Assembly: GCA_902826815.1 (NCBI GenBank)
Contig: CADEGF010000002.1
Location: 1 to 64,000 of the forward strand
Direction of reading: 5' to 3'
Source: an uncultured Mycobacteriaceae bacterium
GTDB taxonomy: Bacteria > Actinomycetota > Actinomycetes > Mycobacteriales > Mycobacteriaceae
DNA: 64,000 nucleotides
Shown: positions 43,308-51,672 of the stretch, piece after piece
How positions within the stretch are numbered: the stretch's first letter is position 1
Layout: each line of letters begins with the position of its first letter
Notes under the pieces: generated by a model
The model's database searches: none
What the model was told of the DNA's origin: nothing
What the model saw: only the letters and a program-made list of their open reading frames with translations
Translations under genes and position numbers: made by a program

Positions 43308-44042
43308 GTGGGAAAACTCGATGGCAAGGTCGCGGTGATCACCGGCGCAACAAGTGGTATGGCGCTGGCCGGTGCCAAGGTGTTCGTTGACGAAGGAGCT
43401 CACGTCTTCATCTCGGGGCGACGGAAGGACGCGCTGGACGAAGCCGTCGAACTGATCGGGCGGAATGTAACCGGCGTGCAGGGCGATTCGGCCGACCTCG
43501 ACGATCTGGACCGTTTGTTCGACACGGTCAAGCAGGAAAAGGGCGCGATCGACGTGTTGTGGGCAAGTGCCGGGGTGGGCAAGCAGAGCAGCCTCGGCGA
43601 GATCACCGAGGAGGACTTCCATGACGCCTTCTGGCTGAACGCGCGCGGCACACTGTTCACGGTCCAGAAGGCGCTGCCGCTGTTCAACGATGGCGGTTCG
43701 ATCTTCATGACCGGGTCAAACGCCTCGCTGCGGGGCTACCCCAATTGGAGTGTGTACGCGGGAAGCAAGGCCGTGCTGCCCGCCTACGCACGGGTGTGGG
43801 TGTCGGAGTTGAGGGACCGCAAGATCCGGGTGAACGTGCTGACCCCCGGCCAGGTGGGCACGCCGGCGTTGGCGGAGGTGATGGACGAGGAGCTGAAGGC
43901 GCAGTTCGAGTCCGTGATTCCGCGCCGAGAGATGGGCCAACCCGAGGAGATCGCGTCGGCCGCATTGTTTCTCGCCTCCGACGACTCCAGCTATGTCAAC
44001 GGCACGGAGCTTGTCGTCGACGGCGGGACCACAGTCATATGA
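43308..44042 (+). CDS. Short-chain dehydrogenase/reductase (classical SDR)
   Basis: A 244-residue NAD(P)-dependent oxidoreductase. Cofactor motif VAVITGATSGMALAGAKVF (TGxxxGx-A variant), WASAGVGKQS in place of the usual NNAG, Ser in IFMTGSNAS, catalytic YAGSK (Tyr-xxx-Lys) near 152, RVNVLTPGQVGTP and the C-terminal ELVVDGGTTV. Active-site residues are complete. GTG 43308 is set by AGAGGAG just upstream. Its stop overlaps the SnoaL-like gene (ATGA), and both are likely under the divergent TetR. Confidence 0.92.
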   Translation: MGKLDGKVAVITGATSGMALAGAKVFVDEGAHVFISGRRKDALDEAVELIGRNVTGVQGDSADLDDLDRLFDTVKQEKGAIDVLWASAGVGKQSSLGEITEEDFHDAFWLNARGTLFTVQKALPLFNDGGSIFMTGSNASLRGYPNWSVYAGSKAVLPAYARVWVSELRDRKIRVNVLTPGQVGTPALAEVMDEELKAQFESVIPRREMGQPEEIASAALFLASDDSSYVNGTELVVDGGTTVI

Positions 44043-44464
44043 CCACCGTCACCCCGAACCGCGAGACCGTGGAATTCTTCGTCGACTGCATGCACGGCGG
44101 CGCAGACAAGGGCGCGCTTTCCGGAATCCTCGCCGAGGACGTGGTGCTGTACGGCCCGCTCGGCGATGAGCCAGTCACCGGTCGCGAGGCCGTCCTGGCA
44201 GCCATGCGAGGGGTGGGTACGGTGGCGAGCGATCTCACCTACAAGGAAGTCCTGAGCGGAGTGACGCACCACGCCGCGTACTTCCGGCTGCAGATCGACG
44301 ACACCGTGGTCGACGGGATGGACTACATCCTGCTCGACGCGGACGGCAAGATCGCCGAGGTCACCATCTGGTGGCGCCCGCTACCGTCCGGCGTCCAGAT
44401 GCAGGGGCACCTTGCTGGTCTCCTCGGCATGCAGCCATGGGAACTTCCCACCGATATGAAGTAA
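44039..44464 (+). CDS. SnoaL-like/NTF2-fold protein
   Basis: A 141-residue protein with the SnoaL/ketosteroid-isomerase fold pattern: TVEFFVDCMHGGADKGALSG, ILAEDVVLYGPLGDEPVTG, REAVLAAMRGVGTVASDLTY and DYILLDADGKIAEVTIWWRP. Members are isomerases, hydratases or binding proteins for small hydrophobic molecules. Co-translated with the SDR through ATGA overlap, so it probably acts in the same small detoxification or catabolic step. Confidence 0.87.
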   Translation: MTTVTPNRETVEFFVDCMHGGADKGALSGILAEDVVLYGPLGDEPVTGREAVLAAMRGVGTVASDLTYKEVLSGVTHHAAYFRLQIDDTVVDGMDYILLDADGKIAEVTIWWRPLPSGVQMQGHLAGLLGMQPWELPTDMK

Positions 44465-44668
44465 CGGTGAAGCCCGACCCCGAGGTGGGCAAGTGGTCCG
44501 CGAACTGCATCTCGATAATCGTCAGGGTGTTGTCTCACGAATCGCTTCATTGACTACAGCGATGGCGGCTTCGGCGGTACTGCCAGGTGACACCTCGTGC
44601 GGAATCGGCGGGGTCCAGATGCAGCGGCGGAGCAGGTCACAACGCCCCGACCGTACCGGTCCCCCGGA

Positions 44669-45313
44669 CTACCGCGGACGAGACCGCGCGCGATCGTGCG
44701 TCCGGCGTTGTCGGCGGGCGAGCCGCCGGGCCAGTACCTGCTGCCCGGGGCCGGCCAGCTCCCCGAGGGCACTGTGCCGACCGGCGACCGCCATCAGCAC
44801 GGCTTCCGCCGGTCCGGTCAGCTCTGGTCCCCTGCCGTGACTCCAGTCCAGGTCGGTCGTTGTCAGGCGTACGCCGCGGGCGAGGTGCCACCCCGGCAGC
44901 TCAGGGGTGTGCAGGCTATCACCCAGCACACAACGCAGCCGTTCGGCCGGGATCTGGCGCGGCAGGCCGAGCGGGCGGCGGATGTCTTGATGATGGATGG
45001 TGACGTCGAGCAGCGCGAGCCGGCCTCCGAAGGTCGTGGCCAGCCCCTGCGGCCGCAGCCGAGCCTGCAGCCGGTCGAGGAGCTGTTCGGTGCGCAGCGA
45101 TGCGAGTTCGTCAACCCACACCTGATTGGCATCAATGATCCGCCCGCGGATGACACGGCCAACTATGCCGAGCAGACTGACGCCGTCGAAGCTCATCACA
45201 TGAGCGACCACGTCGCGCACGCGCCAGCGCTCACACAATGACTGCGCCGCCCACTGCTCGGGCGTCAGAGTCGCCAGCAGATCGGCCAGGTCTGTCCGCT
45301 CGGCGGTGGCCAT
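44669..45313 (-). CDS. Maleylpyruvate isomerase-family mycothiol-dependent enzyme (DinB-like)
   Basis: A 214-residue member of the mycothiol-dependent DinB/MDMPI superfamily: TPEQWAAQSLCERWRVRDVV, AHVMSFDGVS and DVTIHHQDIRRPLGLP supply the His triad that binds a divalent metal. These enzymes transfer or isomerise substrates through mycothiol. ATG 45313 matches the usual family start; a GTG at 45367 would add 18 polar residues. The 200 bp downstream (44465-44668) show no gene. Confidence 0.83.
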   Translation of the reverse strand: MATAERTDLADLLATLTPEQWAAQSLCERWRVRDVVAHVMSFDGVSLLGIVGRVIRGRIIDANQVWVDELASLRTEQLLDRLQARLRPQGLATTFGGRLALLDVTIHHQDIRRPLGLPRQIPAERLRCVLGDSLHTPELPGWHLARGVRLTTTDLDWSHGRGPELTGPAEAVLMAVAGRHSALGELAGPGQQVLARRLARRQRRTHDRARSRPR

Positions 45314-45545
45314 CTCGAGACCGTCCACAGGATCGACCCTTCCTGACGCCTGTGCTGACTGATTCACCCATCATGTGACCTCGGCACCGGACACGCCAAC
45401 GTGCCGCGGGCCAGCTTGTCATCGCGCGCCGGGTCGGGCGTGGAATTGTCCTGGGAACGGCGCCGAAGGTTGTATGCCGCAGGCGGCTGGTATCACCACC
45501 CGGAAACGGGCGAGTACGCCCTCGGGCCGACAGCAGTCTGAGCCC

Positions 45546-45680
45546 ATGGCACGCATCGAACCCGTCCCGATGGATCAACTGAGCGACGCGCCACGACGGA
45601 TCGTCGAAGCCGGCGTCGAGGCCGGTCTCTACGCCACTCCGGTGCCACTGCAGATCTTCGCGTATCGCAGTGCCCCGACT
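45546..45680 (+). pseudogene. 5' remnant of a carboxymuconolactone decarboxylase-family gene
   Basis: ATG 45546 encodes MARIEPVPMDQLSDAPRRIV and EAGVEAGLYATPVPLQIFAY, a clear start of a CMD/AhpD-type protein, then the homology ends abruptly near 45680. The CxxC-His active site, normally about 50 residues later, is missing. Confidence 0.65.
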
Positions 45681-45683
45681 GAC

Positions 45684-45740
45684 CACCACGCCATTGACGA
45701 CGAGATCTATCGACGTCCACGGCACCGAGGCGCCGGTCAT
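45684..45740 (-). pseudogene. 5' remnant of an unidentified gene facing the CMD remnant
   Basis: ATG 45740 has a strong GGAGGAG site about 7 bases upstream and encodes MTGASVPWTSIDLVVNGVVV before reading into the CMD remnant. The strong initiation region with only about 20 sensible codons suggests a truncated gene whose remainder was deleted. Family not recognised. Confidence 0.4.
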
Positions 45741-46426
45741 CGGGTACTCCTCCGCCGAGGTCGATTCCGCAAAGTAGCTTTGTCACCCACTACGGCGTCG
45801 ATCGTCTTGGGACTCACTCCGAGTCCACGAAGGCAGAAGCACTGCAAGCGTTTTCGGAGCTCGCCGACGCCGCATTCCTGTCCGGCCCATTGCCGTTCGA
45901 CGTTGGCCCACACGGCGCCCTGAATCGACATGGCTTCGGTGTATGGGTCTATGTCGCCGAACAGTCCGGCCTCGCGTCCGCGTTCGAGCTGCTCGACGAG
46001 CGGGCGAAGGATCTCGCGGTAGGCGGGTCCCACCAATTCGGGAGATGCGAACATCTGCGACTGAGCCTCGATCGACATTTGGCGTAGGTCCGACCGAATC
46101 TCGGCGTTGAACGCTAGATCCAGGCGACCGTCGATCCACGCTGCGACGGCGCGAACCGCGTCGGGGGCCGCAGCCATCAGGGCTTCGAGCCGACTCACCT
46201 CGGCTCGAGCCATATCGAGGAAAAGTGCTGACACCAGCTGATCTTTGGAGTCGAAATGGCGGTAGAACGCTCTAGTGCCCAGCTTGGCCCTGTCGAGCAC
46301 CTGGTTGACGGCCAGCGCGCCAACCCCGTTCTCGCGCAAGAGTTCTCCGGCAGCCGACAAGATCGCCGCCCGCACGTGCGGGTCGGGTTCTAGCTTCTTT
46401 CGACCGCCCTGCCTAGTCGATTTCAT
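45737..46426 (-). CDS. TetR/AcrR family transcriptional regulator
   Basis: A 229-residue regulator: TetR DNA-binding domain (AAILSAAGELLRENGVGALA, NQVLDRAKLGTRAFYRHF) and a ligand domain typical of mycobacterial TetR proteins. The last 20 residues (NRPRRRSTR end) may be an extension created by the neighbouring deletion. It starts 10 bp after the sulfotransferase stop on the same strand, so it is the third gene of the DUF1214-sulfotransferase-TetR operon and probably autoregulates it through the inverted repeat upstream of the operon. Confidence 0.9.
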   Translation of the reverse strand: MKSTRQGGRKKLEPDPHVRAAILSAAGELLRENGVGALAVNQVLDRAKLGTRAFYRHFDSKDQLVSALFLDMARAEVSRLEALMAAAPDAVRAVAAWIDGRLDLAFNAEIRSDLRQMSIEAQSQMFASPELVGPAYREILRPLVEQLERGREAGLFGDIDPYTEAMSIQGAVWANVERQWAGQECGVGELRKRLQCFCLRGLGVSPKTIDAVVGDKATLRNRPRRRSTR

Positions 46427-46436
46427 GTCGCCCCGA

Positions 46437-47582
46437 TCAGGCTGTCGCGTCGTAGGTCGCGAGGTAATCGGCGAACGCTTCGTGCACCTGTCCTTCCGTC
46501 AAGCCGTAATCGGACAACTCGTAGGTGTGGGTTCCGCGCTGCCCGGGCTTGTGGCCGTCCGCCCACTCCTGGACCTTCGCCCGTGCGGCATCGGAGAACT
46601 CGCGGCCGAGCTTTTCGTAACTATCGGCGACGGTCTTGACGGAGTCGGTTTGAAGGTCGGCGAACGAGACGTCGACGAAGCGGTCGTCGCCGAACTTGTC
46701 ACGGAACTCCATCGCGCGTCCGACGCCCTTGGCCCACCAGGCCAACTGCTCGGCGCCGAGTTCGCGCGGGTCCCTGCGGTCGCTGCTCCAACTCCGGATG
46801 TAAGCGATCAGGCTGCAGACCGAACCCAGCACCTTCGCCGGATCACGATGGCTCCACAGGAATTTCGCGTTCGGGTAGACGTCGACGAAGGCGTCGAGAG
46901 CGAACATGTGCACGGGTGTGCGTAGGTGCCAGAGGCTCGGCTTGCAGTGCCACTGCAGCAGTTTGAGCACCTGTCGGTGAAATTCGTACGTCTCGCGCAT
47001 ATCGGTTTCCAGCAGCCATTCGACGTAACTGGGAACTCGCACGACGCCGTCGAAGTGATAGGTCCGAAAACTCATGCCCATCAGATCTTGGCACTCGGTG
47101 GCGGTCTCGGGCTCCGAGCTCTGCATCGTCTTGAAGTCCGGGAACATCTGGTCGATCATCGCGATGCCCTCGGCCGCCTGCGCGATACGTGGGTCGGTGT
47201 ACTGGGTGGCCGCCTCGGGTGGAGGGGTGGGTGCTTGTGACTCCCAGGTTCGCAGCGACCGAAACTGTGGGTCGTTGGCCACCAGCTGTCCTAAAGCCGT
47301 TGTGCCCGTGCGGGGGAGCCCGAGGATCACCACTGGGCCGTCGACGAGCTCGTCGTCGATTTCGGGGTGCTGCTTGTAGGTTTCGATGATCTTGAGCCGC
47401 TGGATCAGCGCGTTGCTGATGGTGGCATGCTGGATCACCCGGCCCATGTCGTTGAGGTCTGCCTCGTTGTTCAAGCCGTCGACGGTCCGCTCGAGACCTT
47501 CGCGGTAGTAGGACGTACCGAAGTCGTCAAGACCAGTTGCGGCGCGCGCGCCCGCTTCGAGTTCATCGGCGGAGAAGCTCAC
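46437..47582 (-). CDS. Sulfotransferase family protein
   Basis: A 381-residue sulfotransferase of the Sulfotransfer_3 family, which transfers sulfuryl from PAPS. PAPS 5'-phosphosulfate loop GPVVILGLPRTGTTALGQLV (about 73-92), 3'-phosphate region LWSHRDPAKVLGSVCSL near 230, and the C-terminal VDVSFADLQTDSVKTV. In mycobacteria these act on glycolipids, sterols or xenobiotics; substrate here unknown. GTG 47582 overlaps the upstream DUF1214 stop (GTGA), confirming the start and coupling. Confidence 0.9.
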   Translation of the reverse strand: MSFSADELEAGARAATGLDDFGTSYYREGLERTVDGLNNEADLNDMGRVIQHATISNALIQRLKIIETYKQHPEIDDELVDGPVVILGLPRTGTTALGQLVANDPQFRSLRTWESQAPTPPPEAATQYTDPRIAQAAEGIAMIDQMFPDFKTMQSSEPETATECQDLMGMSFRTYHFDGVVRVPSYVEWLLETDMRETYEFHRQVLKLLQWHCKPSLWHLRTPVHMFALDAFVDVYPNAKFLWSHRDPAKVLGSVCSLIAYIRSWSSDRRDPRELGAEQLAWWAKGVGRAMEFRDKFGDDRFVDVSFADLQTDSVKTVADSYEKLGREFSDAARAKVQEWADGHKPGQRGTHTYELSDYGLTEGQVHEAFADYLATYDATA

Positions 47583-48823
47583 CGGTAGAACCTTTCGTGG
47601 ACGGCGCGCCGGCGCGCTGCGATGATTCGGGCACGCTCCTCGGGTGTGGTCAGTGTGGTCTCCGCCGGCAACGTCGAGAGCACGTCGTCGGCCTTCACGA
47701 CGCGGGTACTCGGTACGGGCGCGGTTTCCGTCCGTACGCATCGCAGGAGCATGGCACCGTTGCTGAACCCCGCGGTGTCGAGCCAGTTCGCGACTCCGGG
47801 GTCCCGCTCGGAGAGCACGAAGCGCACCACCCCATCCGGATCCTCCACCGTCTGGTGGCCGTTGAGACTGGATTGATGGCGCCCGTAGTGAATCGTCTCC
47901 AACCACGGATTGCCCAGCGAGATGCTCCAGTACACACCCTTGGGCGGCTCAAACTCGAGCACCAGTGCTTCGTCGGGTTCCAACTCGAACTTCCCTATCA
48001 CGGGCCGGTTTTCGGCGGCGGCGCCCATCGAGCTCATGTCCATAGGCGGAACGAAGTCATTGGCTTGCGGCATCGCGCCGAAGTCGAGAAAGAATTTCAA
48101 GTTGTCGAAGACGAACTCCCCCAAGGCATACAACTGGCGCGCCACCGAGACATCCAGCGCAACAGAGCGATCCTTCGGCTCGACCTCATCGCCGATGCGC
48201 TCGATCTGCAATGATGCGAGATTTTCGGTGTCCCAGTCGTAGAGGAAGTTTCGGACCGTCAAGGTCGGATGGTCACCGGCCAGCTTGAGCCAATTGCCCT
48301 CGTGTTCATCGGCGGACAGGATCGCCTCGAAGTTTCCGTCGGCGTCCATTTCGAGCTCGTCGACGAGAACATTCGACGTCGCGGCCATGCCGTCCATAGT
48401 TTGAAGGCCCACGTATCGCGCGGTGCCCCTGTTGCCGAACAGCCGATAGCTCTCGCCCGCTCGAAAGCTGGCGTTCATGTAGACGCAGTCCGGGCATTCC
48501 AGTCCCCAGGTCACGGTGTCGTCCATGCTGGCCCGATTGACTGCGAGGACCGGATCAGGGTCGACCCGCAGCGCTATGTCAATTCCCACTGCGAGCAGCA
48601 CCATCAGGTGCCGCATCCCCGACGCGTAGTCCTTGCGGTTCTTGTTGACCGGTGTGGAGACCACGAGCTGCTCAGCGGCGGCAAGGCGCTCCTGCAAGTG
48701 GGTCCAGGCGGCGGCCAGCTCGGGGTCCTGCCCGTCACCTCCGGAGAGCGCGAACTCGGCGATCGAATGCGGGAGCCACGCCATCGGATTCTTCCACGCC
48801 GTAGGGGCAGGCTCGTCGGCCAC
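47579..48823 (-). CDS. DUF1214/DUF1254-type protein
   Basis: A 414-residue soluble protein of family DUF1214. Family features: ECPDCVYMNASFRAGESYRL, FGNRGTARYVGLQTMDGM and the C-terminal beta-rich DUF1214 block (GVYWSISLGNPWLETIHYGR, QSSLNGHQ). Many members occur beside sulfotransferases in mycobacteria, as here; biochemical role unknown. GTG 48823 has GGAGGA upstream; ATG 48844 would add 7 residues. First gene of a three-gene operon with a consensus-like promoter. Confidence 0.88.
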   Translation of the reverse strand: MADEPAPTAWKNPMAWLPHSIAEFALSGGDGQDPELAAAWTHLQERLAAAEQLVVSTPVNKNRKDYASGMRHLMVLLAVGIDIALRVDPDPVLAVNRASMDDTVTWGLECPDCVYMNASFRAGESYRLFGNRGTARYVGLQTMDGMAATSNVLVDELEMDADGNFEAILSADEHEGNWLKLAGDHPTLTVRNFLYDWDTENLASLQIERIGDEVEPKDRSVALDVSVARQLYALGEFVFDNLKFFLDFGAMPQANDFVPPMDMSSMGAAAENRPVIGKFELEPDEALVLEFEPPKGVYWSISLGNPWLETIHYGRHQSSLNGHQTVEDPDGVVRFVLSERDPGVANWLDTAGFSNGAMLLRCVRTETAPVPSTRVVKADDVLSTLPAETTLTTPEERARIIAARRRAVHERFYR

Positions 48824-48858
48824 AGTTCCTCCGTCTCCACGCATGTCTGTGCTGTTTC

Positions 48859-48916
48859 GAAAACATCGTTTTCAATTCCTGGTTCCGACTATCCATCCAG
48901 CGACGAGAGTTGTCAA
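48859..48916 (-). promoter_or_regulatory. Promoter and operator of the DUF1214-sulfotransferase-TetR operon
   Basis: On the minus strand a perfect -35 TTGACA (48911-48916) is followed after 17 bp by GATAGT (48888-48893). Between this -10 and the gene lies the inverted repeat GAAAAC-ATC-GTTTTC (48859-48873), a likely TetR operator that would block the promoter. Confidence 0.7.
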
Positions 48917-49055
48917 CGACTGCTCAACGCTTGACGTGGAGACGAGTCAGTCGAATGGGTGGACCAGTGGACCACCAGGCGAATTCGTCGATAGCTACCT
49001 TCGCGGGTCGATCGGCGAACTTGCCCGCTGCAAGAGAACTCGGTCCGAAGATCTC

Positions 49056-49208
49056 GCCACGGTAGTGACGCGAGAAGGCCTTCTACATCCACATCGAGGA
49101 GCGGCCGGGAAAGAGGACGAGGTCAAGAAGTTGCTGGCAGACACCCTCGCTGTCGTCAACGAAGAGGCGACCACTAGACCTTGGTTCGGTTTCCCCTTCC
49201 AGCCCTGG
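49056..49208 (+). pseudogene. Frameshifted remnant of an ABM-type (quinol) monooxygenase
   Basis: Within the 410-bp gap 48845-49255 the plus strand reads ATVVTREG, then FYIHIEERPGK in a second frame, then KEDEVKKLLADTLAVVNEEA and TTRPWFGF in the first. Together these are an antibiotic-biosynthesis-monooxygenase domain start interrupted by frameshifts and truncated at about 50 of about 100 residues. No proper start codon is present. The rest of the gap shows only the promoter of the DUF1214 operon. Confidence 0.65.
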
Positions 49209-49255
49209 GCGGCCCGTGGCTCCGACAACAACGATCGGGCTCAAGGTCGTCATGG

Positions 49256-50137
49256 TCAGCTTGCTTCCTTCACGTTGAGATCTGTCGCTGACGGGACGAA
49301 CTCGCGCGCTCGCGTTGCGCTCTGTTGACGCTCACGCCAGGTCAGCATTTCCTTCAGGGCGCTGAAGTCGTAACCGGTGGCGGGGTCGGGAGCGATCTCG
49401 ACGATGAACGTCGAAGCGCCGGCACGCCGGTAGGCGTCTGCGCTTTCGGCGCCGAACCAGTGCACCGAGCGTTCGATGTCCTTTCCGTCGCGTCCCGCAG
49501 CCGCGGCCAGCTCGTCGACTCGGGCGCTCGCTTCAACGAAGGCTTCCACCGACAGAAAGGTATGCCAGATGTCGGCGTAGCGAACCACAGCGGGCAGGGT
49601 CCGCTTGGGGCCGGTGCCGCCGATGAGGATGGGTACTTTGCGGACCGGCGGTGGGATGAGTTGGCCGAGGCGCGCCTCGATGCGTTTCAGCCCATCGTCG
49701 AACAGGTCGAAGCGCGACTTCCACGTTCCGAATTCGTATCGGTAACTGGTGTAATCCTTTTCGTACCAACCTGCGCCCAGCCCCAGGATCAGGCGACCGC
49801 CGCTGATATGGTCGACGGTGCGGGCCATGTCGGCGAGCAGGTCGGGGTTGCGGTAGCCGATCCCGGTGACCAGTAGTCCGATCTCGGCGCGGTGGGTTAT
49901 CTCACCCCAGCTCGCCAATGCGGTCCACCCCTCGAAGTTCGTCACGTCGGGCTGGATTTCGTCGAGCACCGGGACGCCCTGGTTGAGCTCGGCGATCTGA
50001 GGCCTGTGGAAGTGGTCCCAGCCGAAGATCAGGTCGGCACCTAGCTCTTCGGCCTGCAGAACCGCACTGCGCCAGACGGCGTAGTCGGGGGCGTTGCCAG
50101 GTTGCAGCAGCACTCCGATACGAATCGATCGAGTCAT
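49256..50137 (-). CDS. LLM class F420-dependent oxidoreductase
   Basis: A 293-residue luciferase-like oxidoreductase: TRSIRIGVLLQPGNAPDYAV, EELGADLIFGWDHFHRPQ, GLLVTGIGYRNPDLLADMAR, SGGRLILGLGAGWYEKDYTS and VPILIGGTGPKRTLPAVV. Such enzymes use reduced F420 for hydride transfer to diverse substrates. ATG 50137 has AGGAG upstream. Directly upstream on the same strand lies the remnant of an F420-NADP reductase, so the pair may once have worked together in F420 redox cycling (inference). Confidence 0.9.
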   Translation of the reverse strand: MTRSIRIGVLLQPGNAPDYAVWRSAVLQAEELGADLIFGWDHFHRPQIAELNQGVPVLDEIQPDVTNFEGWTALASWGEITHRAEIGLLVTGIGYRNPDLLADMARTVDHISGGRLILGLGAGWYEKDYTSYRYEFGTWKSRFDLFDDGLKRIEARLGQLIPPPVRKVPILIGGTGPKRTLPAVVRYADIWHTFLSVEAFVEASARVDELAAAAGRDGKDIERSVHWFGAESADAYRRAGASTFIVEIAPDPATGYDFSALKEMLTWRERQQSATRAREFVPSATDLNVKEAS

Positions 50138-50249
50138 GATTTCAGCTCCTCTGGGTTGATGGGAACGGCTTCGTAATCGGTGAGCCGACCGCCTCGCGAT
50201 CGGCCACCGTGGATCAATTCCGTTGCGGGGACGGTCAAGCCGGTTGGGG

Positions 50250-50586
50250 TCAGAGTTCGCCGGGGACGGCGAATCGATAGAAGATGCCGCCCTGCGGTCT
50301 GACACCCATCTGGAGCCACATCGCGTCTTCGAATTCGCGGGCGCGGGAGAGATCTCCGACGCGCACCGGGTCGTACCCGGCGTCGCGGATCAGCTGCTCG
50401 GTGACCTCGCAGGCGTCCTCGTCGGCGACGTACGAATTGCTCGGCCGCACCCGCGGCGAGGGCGACATCTGCGTCGGACTCGTCCCCGCCGTCACGGCCG
50501 AGTTCGTCAACGTCGTGTCCTGCGTTTCGCCAGAGGCGCGCCAATCCGCCGCCGATCATTCCTGGTCCGAGGGTGTCGATCTTCAT
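50250..50586 (-). pseudogene. Internally deleted F420-dependent NADP oxidoreductase remnant
   Basis: ATG 50586 encodes MKIDTLGPGMIGGGLARLWR and NAGHDV, the NADP-binding start of the family. The middle (about 110 residues) is missing and the frame shifts; the C-terminal third survives in another frame: RPSNSYVADEDACEVTEQLI, RDAGYDPVRVGDLSRAREFE, ending at TGA 50250. About 337 bp remain of about 680. Non-functional. Confidence 0.82.
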
Positions 50587-50703
50587 TCGATTCCCTTCGG
50601 TTGTACCTTGCGCATTACGGTCATGTGCTGCACAACAAGCGCGTGCGCTGATCGCTTTCCAAAAACGCGTTCATGTTTTCGACTGTTCCTATAAGTTTTT
50701 TGG

Positions 50704-51672
50704 ATGCCTTCTCTTCGGGCGTTGGAGTGTCTCGTCGCCGTCGCAGACACCGGATCGCTCACCCAAGCCGCTCGGCTACTGCATTCGTCGCAACCCGCTG
50801 TCTCTCACCAACTCGCCGCACTCGAACGCGAGGCGCGAACGATGCTGCTCCACCGCGAACCAAGGGGCGTGACACTGACTCCCGCCGGCAGGGCTGCCGT
50901 CGCTGATGCCAGACGAGCGATCGAGGCGGCTGCGTCGGCGATGAGATCGGCTCGTGCGGTTGGCGAAGCGGCCGGAGGGTCACTTCGACTGGGGTGTGCG
51001 CAGAGCCTCACCGTGGCACTGCTCGCCCCGGTCATTCGCATGTGGCACCGCCGACACCCGGAGGTGTCGATCACCGTGCGCGAAACGGCCGTCCTAGACG
51101 AGCTGCTCAGTTTCGTCGACTCCAGCGAGGTCGACCTGGCGCTCGCCCCGCTGCCCGTGCCTGATCGCTACACGACCAGCGTACTTGCCGATGAAGAGAT
51201 CGTCTTGGCGGCAGCGTCGAATCATCCTCTAGCCCAACAGCGCGCAGTACACATGCAGGATCTGGAAGGGGCGCGGATCGTCCACTTCGCGCCAGAGAAC
51301 GGTCTCAGCGGATGGCTGGACCGCTCGCTCGCCAAAGCGGGCATTCACACCGAAACAGTGATGCGGACGGCGGTAAGCGCGGCGGCGCCGCAGCTCGCCG
51401 CGGCGGGCCTCGGCATCGCCGTATGCCCCGTGAGCGCAGTCAGCGTTGGTTTTCCGGGCGCGGTCCGATCATTCTCTCCCCGGTGGGTCAGACAACTCGG
51501 TGCGGTCACGCCTGCCGCACCGGATCCGCTCACCGCGCGGTTCATCAGCGATCTGCAAACCCGAGGAGTTCACGTGTCTAGCGACGTGCGGGTGCAACTC
51601 ACAGGCCACGAGTCGCCCGTGGGTAAACGGGCAACGTCCTCGCAAAGGTCCTCACGGCTCAGGACGTCTTAG
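50704..51672 (+). CDS. LysR family transcriptional regulator
   Basis: A 322-residue LysR-type regulator: N-terminal winged helix-turn-helix (RALECLVAVADTGSLTQAAR, SSQPAVSHQLAALEREA) and a periplasmic-binding-protein-like effector domain (GGSLRLGCAQSLTVALLAPV, VDLALAPLPVPDRY). Divergent from the F420-NADP reductase remnant and LLM gene, its likely targets. A TATAAG -10 at 50690-50695 puts the start of transcription almost on ATG 50704, so a leaderless mRNA is likely. Confidence 0.9.
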   Translation: MPSLRALECLVAVADTGSLTQAARLLHSSQPAVSHQLAALEREARTMLLHREPRGVTLTPAGRAAVADARRAIEAAASAMRSARAVGEAAGGSLRLGCAQSLTVALLAPVIRMWHRRHPEVSITVRETAVLDELLSFVDSSEVDLALAPLPVPDRYTTSVLADEEIVLAAASNHPLAQQRAVHMQDLEGARIVHFAPENGLSGWLDRSLAKAGIHTETVMRTAVSAAAPQLAAAGLGIAVCPVSAVSVGFPGAVRSFSPRWVRQLGAVTPAAPDPLTARFISDLQTRGVHVSSDVRVQLTGHESPVGKRATSSQRSSRLRTS

